Part shown: positions 18,981-24,265 of the stretch, one piece after another
How positions within the stretch are numbered: position 1 is the stretch's first letter
Layout of the letters: each line of letters opens with the position of its first letter
Source of the DNA: a virus
Reading direction: 5' to 3' (one strand)
IMG/VR virus record: IMGVR_UViG_3300007345_000269
Span: 1 to 24,265 of that record
DNA length: 24,265 bases
The notes under the pieces: generated by a model
Seen by the model: only the letters and a program-made list of their open reading frames with translations
Told to the model about the DNA's origin: nothing
Database searches by the model: none
Program-made: the position numbers and the translations under genes

Positions 18981-21711
18981 CGAATGTATTAGACCTTCTC
19001 ATCACAGCAAGCACAGTCATTGGCAAAGGTTGGTTCTGTCGCACTATTATTCTTGCATCGTTGTCGTACCCAGAAGGGAAGTAAACTTCTTTATCACCAC
19101 TAAACAAAGGCACAGGCTCATCCATAGCCATGCTACTATCTCTAAACGGCAAACGATCTAGATTAGATAGATTTGGCCCTACTTCAGCACCAATGCTATC
19201 CAAGAACCTAACTGTCACGCCGTGTATACGCTTTACTTTGCCTTGAGAAATGCCGTCATCAGCACCAGCCTCTAACCGCAAAGTCTCTAGTATTGATGTG
19301 TAATTATAGCCAATGTGTACCTTAGTTGCGCTTCTGTCTAAAGTTATAGCTCCGCCTGTTACTATCTTGTCAGCATGAGTGGAACCATCAGCAACAATAG
19401 CTACTGTCTCACCTTCGAGATGGTTCAGACTGCTAATCGTTGTTGTTGCGGCACCGCTATAAGTTAAGCCACTATCTACATAAAATGCATCAGCCCCGTC
19501 AGTGCCAAAGAAGATAGCCTTCATAAAGCAAATATGACGTACAGTAGACCCGTCTATAGTTCTTTTTACAGACATATACACAGTGTCCTCTGAGCCTTCT
19601 GGGACGCTTGTAATGCTTTCAACAATGCAACTGCCTTGGCTAGTAGGTGCTAACCTTGTGCTGTCTGATGTTGCAACAGTTAGGAACCCCTGATTCTCTG
19701 GGGCTGTCTCTATAATTGTAACAACTGCTGCGGCTGGGTTAGCAACTGTAAAATCTGCATGGGCATTGATTCGTGTAAAAATATTATCAGCAGTTGTATT
19801 GTTGCTTTCGTTTGGCCTCCACCCAAGAGAGGTATCAGCAGGGTCAGTTCCCCCAGCAGCCTCGCTTGTAAAAACAACCGATTCGCCATCGCTTTTAGTT
19901 AAGGTAATAGTTGTGCCTATGGCTATGTTTGCATAGTCAGAAACAGTTACCGTTGCCTCGCCAAACTTCCCGCCTAAAGGATGAGTATGCCACCCCACAG
20001 CGTTGTTAGCGCGGTCATAGGTTAGCCCAATCAAGCGTCCATCTGTGTGAACAAACCATAAGATAAGCTCTGGCTCCTGTTGCCAAACCATATCACTGAC
20101 ACCACCTCTTAAAATATGGTCAGCTAAGATAGACAAGTCGATGCCAAGTAGACCGTCTGTATCTAAGTCGAACGTAATCTCTTTAACTTTTTCCTGACCT
20201 TTTTGGATTAGGATAGTTGAGTTTCCTGCTCGTAATGGCCTAACCTCAGAAGTTCCAAAAGTTGTTTCTCTTAAAATGTTTACATTAGTTGGCGTAACAG
20301 GTTGGGTGCCTTGCCCACCAGACAGTGTAAATTCTGCACTACTTGTTAAAATCTGTAGAAATCTAGCTGGCAAAAGATGCTTTATAACATTCACCTTATC
20401 AGACGAAATGGTAAAGTTTACCGCACTATCATCTAAGGTTGCTGGCGTATGGTTTTCAAAGTCAGCAGATGTGCTACCAAATATTGTCTGAGGTTTACCA
20501 GTAGTTCCAGCAAAGTATAGTCGTTGCTCATAAAAACCAACAGCCCTTGGTTGACCCTCTGTTCCCCCGAAAGAACCTAACGACCAACGAGTCGTTGCGT
20601 TACTACTACTTACTACGCTTGCTGGAAGAACCCCCTCACTGTTCTTGAATAACGCAGTAACAGTTGTTGCGTTTGTAAAAGCGGTAATTTTAAGGAACCC
20701 TGTTCCGCTATGTTGAAAAGCCCAAGTAATAGCTCCATAAGTCTCAGAGCCAGAAAGATGTACTGGGGGCGTTAGTCCAGAAGTATCTGAACCGCTATCT
20801 GTTTTCTTATAAACATTATCACCAAACCTAACTAAAGCGTTCTGGCTATAGCTTGTGCTTGTTGCCCATGCGTCGTGCTGAACCTCTATTACTTCTCTTA
20901 ACCTAACTAATCTTCCTACATCTGTAGCCGCAAATAAATCAGCAGATGCCGTAAGCGTAACGCTGCCAGTATTTGCAGAAGAATATATAGTGGTGTCAGT
21001 AATGTTTTCGTCTAGGTAAGGGCCATCAACAAAATCTATATCTGACAGATCCCAACCAGCATGGGCTGATGTTCTTGTAAGCTTTGCTGGCTCATGGCTT
21101 TTGTGGGCTAAAAAAATAACGTCAGCAGATTGAGTGTAGTTGAGTTCAAACACTTGCGCTTCTGTGTAAGTAGTAACTATCTCAACAATTTTTCCTGCGG
21201 TTCCACCACTGCCATAAGATGTGAAGCCAGAACTGTTTACACCACTTAGCTGAAAAGTATTTGTTGCTGTGCCAGCCACGGTAAACTCACGGTTATTTAC
21301 CTGTGTCATTCCAGCAACACCGCTAATAAATACTCTGTCTCCGTTGCTGTAGCCATGCCCATCAGACGTTACAACAGCAGGATTAGCAGATGTGATGCCA
21401 GTAATTGCTTTTGTTGCCTCTGTTACAATCCCGCCGTCTTTATAGACACGGATGTAATTTTCACCAAACTCAAGTACATAAGCCTGTTCGTCACTAAACT
21501 CAAAGTTTATCAGTCGTATTTTACCACCATCTTTAGACGAGCCAGCATAGTATGTACCTGGCCTTCTGGTAGTTCCGCCTTGAGGGAACACAAGCATATT
21601 CTGTAAGGTTTGTGCGCCTTCATTGTACTTTTCTAAGTCAATACGGCCCTCTAGTCTTGGGGAAAGTTCACCAGCCCGAAAGTTGGTAACAATGGTGGAT
21701 ACTCTCGCCAT
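18973..21711 (-). CDS. Tail nozzle (tail tubular protein B, gp12-like)
   Basis: A 912-residue beta-rich structural protein forming the end of the short tail. The N-terminal signature F11-R-A-G-E-L-S-P-R-L-E-G-R-I-D-L-E-K-Y with N-M-L-V-F-P-Q-G-G and R-R-P-G-T-Y-Y is typical of podophage nozzles, as is Q-S-A-D-V-I-F-L-A-H near residue 190. T7 gp12 has 794 residues. The extra length includes a small inserted domain at about 103-173 (I-T-S-A-N-P-A-V-V-T...G-H-G-Y-S-N-G-D-R-V) of the kind often found as an FCCH-like insert in phage nozzles. It starts three bases after the adaptor stop. Confidence 0.85.
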   Translation of the reverse strand: MARVSTIVTNFRAGELSPRLEGRIDLEKYNEGAQTLQNMLVFPQGGTTRRPGTYYAGSSKDGGKIRLINFEFSDEQAYVLEFGENYIRVYKDGGIVTEATKAITGITSANPAVVTSDGHGYSNGDRVFISGVAGMTQVNNREFTVAGTATNTFQLSGVNSSGFTSYGSGGTAGKIVEIVTTYTEAQVFELNYTQSADVIFLAHKSHEPAKLTRTSAHAGWDLSDIDFVDGPYLDENITDTTIYSSANTGSVTLTASADLFAATDVGRLVRLREVIEVQHDAWATSTSYSQNALVRFGDNVYKKTDSGSDTSGLTPPVHLSGSETYGAITWAFQHSGTGFLKITAFTNATTVTALFKNSEGVLPASVVSSSNATTRWSLGSFGGTEGQPRAVGFYEQRLYFAGTTGKPQTIFGSTSADFENHTPATLDDSAVNFTISSDKVNVIKHLLPARFLQILTSSAEFTLSGGQGTQPVTPTNVNILRETTFGTSEVRPLRAGNSTILIQKGQEKVKEITFDLDTDGLLGIDLSILADHILRGGVSDMVWQQEPELILWFVHTDGRLIGLTYDRANNAVGWHTHPLGGKFGEATVTVSDYANIAIGTTITLTKSDGESVVFTSEAAGGTDPADTSLGWRPNESNNTTADNIFTRINAHADFTVANPAAAVVTIIETAPENQGFLTVATSDSTRLAPTSQGSCIVESITSVPEGSEDTVYMSVKRTIDGSTVRHICFMKAIFFGTDGADAFYVDSGLTYSGAATTTISSLNHLEGETVAIVADGSTHADKIVTGGAITLDRSATKVHIGYNYTSILETLRLEAGADDGISQGKVKRIHGVTVRFLDSIGAEVGPNLSNLDRLPFRDSSMAMDEPVPLFSGDKEVYFPSGYDNDARIIVRQNQPLPMTVLAVMRRSNTFDA

Positions 21712-21714
21712 GTC

Positions 21715-22311
21715 TTAGTACCTTACGTTGATATACTCATTAGCTTGTGGTTGCTCTGGATACCCTTCCATAGCGTCTGCTGACTTAGCATCTCTTAAAC
21801 GAGATTCATACAAAGCTTGCATGGCTTGCAAAATACTATTACTGCCCGTGATTGCGTAAGCAGTTTCAGCAGCTAACTTATGTGCGATTGCAGACGATAG
21901 TAAACTATCATAAAGTTCTGTGTCTTGTTCTCTTGAAATGTATGTAATGTAACAAACACTTTCGTTTGATAGAACTTTTCGGCCTTCTATCTTAAACATT
22001 ACATTACTATCGTAAGCGGCAACCTCGTTATTAACACTAGAGTTCCAAAATGAAAGAACCCTTAAGCAATAGGGATCTGTGGGCAATGTAAATTGGTAAG
22101 CAAAACCAAAAGCAGGGCTTTCACTGTCCCGCGCTAGTTGCCTACGGGTAATTGCAATATTCCAAGGGTGTGCGCGAAGCACAGCGTCCCTGATTGTTTG
22201 AAACCGTCTATTACATAAACGGGCTTCTTTAGAATTTTCGGTTAAAGATGTGATGGTAGCTGCACCTAGCAAGTCCATCGCTTCATTACATATGTCTACA
22301 ACTGATGGCAT
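21715..22311 (-). CDS. Tail adaptor (tail tubular protein A, gp11-like)
   Basis: A 198-residue protein that joins portal to nozzle and anchors the fibres. The family features are a helical start with C8-N-E-A-M-D-L-L-G, the R-x-R/R-R-F...R-D-A-V-L-R-A-H-P-W-N block (residues 32-52), and the P-x-D-P-Y-C-L-R-V-L strand. The closing Y-E-S-R-L-R-D-A-K-S-A-D helix is also typical. The length equals T7 gp11 (196). ATG 22311 with GGAG six bases upstream is preferred to TTG 22323. It is directly upstream of the nozzle gene and directly after a hairpin. Confidence 0.85.
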   Translation of the reverse strand: MPSVVDICNEAMDLLGAATITSLTENSKEARLCNRRFQTIRDAVLRAHPWNIAITRRQLARDSESPAFGFAYQFTLPTDPYCLRVLSFWNSSVNNEVAAYDSNVMFKIEGRKVLSNESVCYITYISREQDTELYDSLLSSAIAHKLAAETAYAITGSNSILQAMQALYESRLRDAKSADAMEGYPEQPQANEYINVRY

Positions 22312-22320
22312 CGCAAGCTC

Positions 22321-22355
22321 CAAAAAGAGTTGAGAGGGCGGATAACCGCCCCCTC
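22321..22355 (-). terminator. Hairpin with T-tract between capsid and tail genes
   Basis: GAGAGGGCGG (22332-22341) pairs with CCGCCCCCTC (22346-22355) around a 4-base loop, with one mismatch in ten. On the minus strand the stem is followed by AACTCTTTTT (down to 22322). It follows the stop of the decoration-like gene by ten bases. It is a good rho-independent terminator or attenuator, and would keep capsid messages more abundant than tail messages. The T-run is five bases long and starts six bases after the stem, so read-through is likely. Confidence 0.6.
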
Positions 22356-22364
22356 AGTGTTTTG

Positions 22365-22844
22365 TTAGTTTACGACGTACTCAATGATAAACGCCATGTC
22401 ACCACCAGTTCCACCTGTTGCATCAAAGGTTGCTGCAATGTAGTAGAAACCGCCTGGGTCAGATGTGTCACCAGCCATTGTGTATAGCTGTTGACCAGTT
22501 GTGTTGAGGTCTGCCGCCTCGTAACGCAATTCAGCTATTGCTGCGCCATCAGCTACGGAAGTGGCAAAGAAGTCGATGTCCTTAACTGCACCAGCATCTG
22601 TATAGATGCCAATGTCGTAGGTACAACTTCCGCCTAACCCGTCTGAACCAACGCGAATAGACATGATAGATGCGTTACTTGGAATTGGAGCAAGCATAAC
22701 AATATCACCGTTAGTGCTGTCTGCCGCCAATAAAGCAACATTTCCTTGAGCTATTCGGACTACGCCTTGTAGCTCTTGAGTCTTGTTAGCAACTTGAGGG
22801 GATGCCTCAAGGTTAGCCACCAAGTCTGAGTTTACTGATGCCAT
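22365..22844 (-). CDS. Putative head decoration or structural protein
   Basis: A 159-residue beta-rich protein directly after the major capsid gene. It has no Cys apart from C74, many Ala, Thr and Gly residues, and strands such as I-V-M-L-A-P-I-P and I-M-S-I-R-V-G-S-D. Then come C-T-Y-D-I-G-I-Y-T-D and a closing F-I-I-E-Y-V-V-N. The layout (N-terminal helix, then a jelly-roll-like set of strands) is what one expects for a capsid-binding protein made in large amounts, and the position supports that. No family is recognised with certainty. GGAG lies seven bases before the ATG, and a terminator-like hairpin follows the gene. Confidence 0.5.
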   Translation of the reverse strand: MASVNSDLVANLEASPQVANKTQELQGVVRIAQGNVALLAADSTNGDIVMLAPIPSNASIMSIRVGSDGLGGSCTYDIGIYTDAGAVKDIDFFATSVADGAAIAELRYEAADLNTTGQQLYTMAGDTSDPGGFYYIAATFDATGGTGGDMAFIIEYVVN

Positions 22845-22856
22845 CTTTATCTCCTA

Positions 22857-23735
22857 TTAGTCTGGGGTTTCATCACAGAAGACTTGGCAAACTTTTGCTT
22901 CTTCCATGCGTGTAGCACCGATTGACATACAGTAATACACTTGTGTTGCGTACCCTTTGTCAGCGCGTTCATCAATACGAGCAGAGATGTCTTTACCCAT
23001 ACCTAATGTAAGCCCATCTTCTGCCCAAGCAAAACAAGTGCGAACATCAGTTGCAGAAACAGCAAGGCGGTTAGTCATGATGAAGCGGAAACCCATAAAG
23101 GTATCTACATCGCCCTGTACCAAAGCTTTTACTGTGTTAAAATCTGCTGATGTGATTTGAGTAGTTCCAAGCAAATCTTCAATCTGCTTTGGACCAACTG
23201 CAATGTAGCGCGGGATTGAAGGATCAACGTCCTGCAAGTCAAGCTTACGCTTTGCTTCAGTTAGCTTTGCAACTGTCAAACCATCGTTTGAAGAAGCAGA
23301 ACCTACTGAGTTAGCCGTGGCATCTAAACTCGCAGAGCCAGAACCAGTCTCACCAGTAGAGGCGGAACCAGTCGCAGCAGAGATGATGACATCATCCATC
23401 GCACGACCCATAGCAGCAGCCGCCGCTTGAGCGTAAGATGAAGTAGGATCAATCAACATGCGAACTTTATCCTGATCATCAATGAGATCAGCATACTCGT
23501 AATCCGCTAAAGACAACCGACGACGACCATGTGGTGTGTCAATCTGTGGTGTATCAGCGTTTCTTGATGTACGAAGCTGTGCTGTAGCTACGCCAATTTG
23601 GTCAATGAAAGCATTTTTTCCAATAACATTTTCAATACGCACCGCATCACGAAGACGAGAACCCATCTGCTGTGATAGCATCTGCACGTTTGCAGAATAT
23701 TGTTGAACAAATGCCGTGGTGATTTGATCGGACAT
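22857..23735 (-). CDS. Major capsid protein
   Basis: A 292-residue capsid protein. Features of the podophage HK97-fold capsid family (Phage_capsid_2 type) are visible: F9-V-Q-Q-Y and Q-Q-x-G-S-R-L near the start, the long R-R-R-L-S-L-A-D-Y-E-Y-A-D-L-I-D block, and A-A-A-A-M-G-R-A-M-D-D-V-I. Also present are L-T-E-A-K-R-K-L, the P-R-Y-I-A-V-G-P-K-Q strand and the closing T-Q-V-Y-Y-C-M-S-I-G-A-T-R. A Gly/Ser-rich stretch (about 120-150) probably forms a loop. T7 gp10A is 345 residues, so this one is compact. A near-perfect AGGAGGG site precedes the ATG, matching the need for high expression. Scaffold and decoration genes flank it. Confidence 0.85.
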   Translation of the reverse strand: MSDQITTAFVQQYSANVQMLSQQMGSRLRDAVRIENVIGKNAFIDQIGVATAQLRTSRNADTPQIDTPHGRRRLSLADYEYADLIDDQDKVRMLIDPTSSYAQAAAAAMGRAMDDVIISAATGSASTGETGSGSASLDATANSVGSASSNDGLTVAKLTEAKRKLDLQDVDPSIPRYIAVGPKQIEDLLGTTQITSADFNTVKALVQGDVDTFMGFRFIMTNRLAVSATDVRTCFAWAEDGLTLGMGKDISARIDERADKGYATQVYYCMSIGATRMEEAKVCQVFCDETPD

Positions 23736-23766
23736 ACTATGCCCTCCTTTAAAAACACGGGTTGAG

Positions 23767-23997
23767 TTAAACTAATTGCGATGCGCTACCCTTACGGACA
23801 CTTCTAGGTTTTTGAGCCACCATTAGGCTATCGTCTTTCCGATTGTCTTTAGGACGAGCTTCCTCGCTACCCTGCATAACAATCTCCCAATACTTATCGA
23901 AGAGCTTGTCAGGTTCTAAAATATCACGTTGTGTGCCAAATTCCAATGCTGTTCTTAAAACTTCTAGTCGCAATGAAACTTTTTCAAGTGTGTCCAT
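23767..23997 (-). CDS. Small hypothetical head-region protein
   Basis: A 76-residue protein. The N-terminal half is a helix (V7-S-L-R-L-E-V-L-R-T-A-L-E-F-G) and the C-terminal half is basic and unstructured (K-P-R-S-V-R-K-G). It starts 14 bases inside the scaffold gene's end and lies just before the capsid gene. Helix plus basic tail might suit an assembly helper or a short scaffold partner, but no family is recognised. No strong ribosome-binding site is seen, and translation is probably coupled to the scaffold gene. Confidence 0.5.
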   Translation of the reverse strand: MDTLEKVSLRLEVLRTALEFGTQRDILEPDKLFDKYWEIVMQGSEEARPKDNRKDDSLMVAQKPRSVRKGSASQLV

Positions 23998-24265
23998 GAA
24001 TCATCCCCATCAATTCTTGGACTTTTTTAATGGCGTTCTGTCTGCCTACAACATTGCGTCTGTCCCAATAGGCGTGTGTTTTGTCGTTCATAATTGCGTC
24101 AACTTCTGCTTGCGCTGAAACAGCCGTCATTCCACCAGACTGAGACATTTCAGAGATAGTGTCTTCACTTGTTACGTTCTGACGGAAATCAGCAATGTTA
24201 GAAAACGCTTTTATTACATCTGGGTTGTTACCTAGCTTTGTGCCGTCAGCCAGTTGAAGTTCCAT
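23984..24265 (-). CDS. Capsid scaffolding protein, C-terminal fragment
   Basis: Ninety-three residues are visible up to the window edge. The stop is certain, but the Met at the edge may be internal, so the gene is probably longer and cut by the window. L-G-N-N-P-D-V-I-K-A-F, an acidic middle, then A-Y-W-D-R-R-N...A-I-K-K-V-Q-E-L-M-G-M-I-H-G is the usual C-terminal end of podophage scaffold (capsid assembly) proteins. There a helix-loop-helix contacts the capsid protein. Position just before the capsid gene agrees. Confidence 0.65.
   Translation of the reverse strand: MELQLADGTKLGNNPDVIKAFSNIADFRQNVTSEDTISEMSQSGGMTAVSAQAEVDAIMNDKTHAYWDRRNVVGRQNAIKKVQELMGMIHGHT

Noticed and set aside
1-24265. 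tRNA genes, CRISPR arrays, insertion sequences, diversity-generating retroelement, integrase or attachment sites
   Set aside because: No cloverleaf, regularly spaced repeats, transposase, reverse transcriptase or integrase was found on reading; the excisionase-like HTH alone does not show a temperate life cycle.

Overview
The window is part of the genome of a tailed phage of the T7-like podovirus type, probably infecting a Gram-negative marine bacterium. The tail and ejection genes follow the T7 order: scaffold, major capsid, adaptor (gp11-like), nozzle (gp12-like), a GNAT-fold protein in the gp13 position, gp14-, gp15- and gp16-like internal virion proteins, then a tail fibre with a T7 gp17-type N-terminus. 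Several small accessory proteins (the DUF6321 protein, the EF-hand membrane protein, the 50-residue basic protein, the GTA-type holin) are kinds I associate from memory with uncultured marine phages; the marine and host assignments are inference. Portal, terminase, DNA polymerase and integrase genes are not in the window. It could come from a free phage or a prophage, and the sequence does not settle which.

Layout. (1) At 1-452 a small Cro/CI-like repressor and a four-cysteine zinc-finger protein are read leftward. Their promoter lies back to back with a rightward early promoter, and the two -35 boxes share one perfect palindrome, as in a repressor switch. (2) At 453-3890 a tight rightward early operon encodes a PD-(D/E)XK exonuclease, two small regulators or unknowns, a single-strand annealing protein, an SSB-like protein ending in the DDDIPF tip, an excisionase-type DNA-binding protein, two overlapping zinc-ribbon ORFs in different frames, and two small unknowns. 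The core is a phage recombination set: resecting nuclease, annealase and SSB. (3) At 3891-3950 a hairpin with flanking T tracts lies where the rightward early and leftward late transcripts converge. (4) Reading leftward from 7000 to 3936 are a tail-fibre assembly protein and a lysis and accessory cassette: a small membrane protein, a coiled-coil membrane protein, a short cysteine protein, an EF-hand membrane protein, a GTA-type holin, a 50-residue basic protein, a GH24 lysozyme and a basic DUF6321 protein. (5) At 7010-11127 are two host-recognition proteins: the T7-type tail fibre and a LamG/SPRY/DUF7483 receptor-binding protein. A sigma70-like promoter precedes them. (6) At 11182-18980 are the internal virion (ejection) proteins. 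(7) At 18973-24265 are the tail nozzle and adaptor, then a terminator-like hairpin, then a putative decoration protein, the major capsid protein, a small unknown and the C-terminus of the scaffold protein, cut by the window edge.

Coding density is very high. No gene-free stretch reaches 300 bases, and the longest gaps are about 50-85 bases. Many neighbours share their stop and start codons (TAATG, TGATG, ATGA), so translational coupling is probably general. The genes in 1-3890 fit an early phase of control and recombination, and those from 24265 back to 3936 fit virion assembly followed by lysis.
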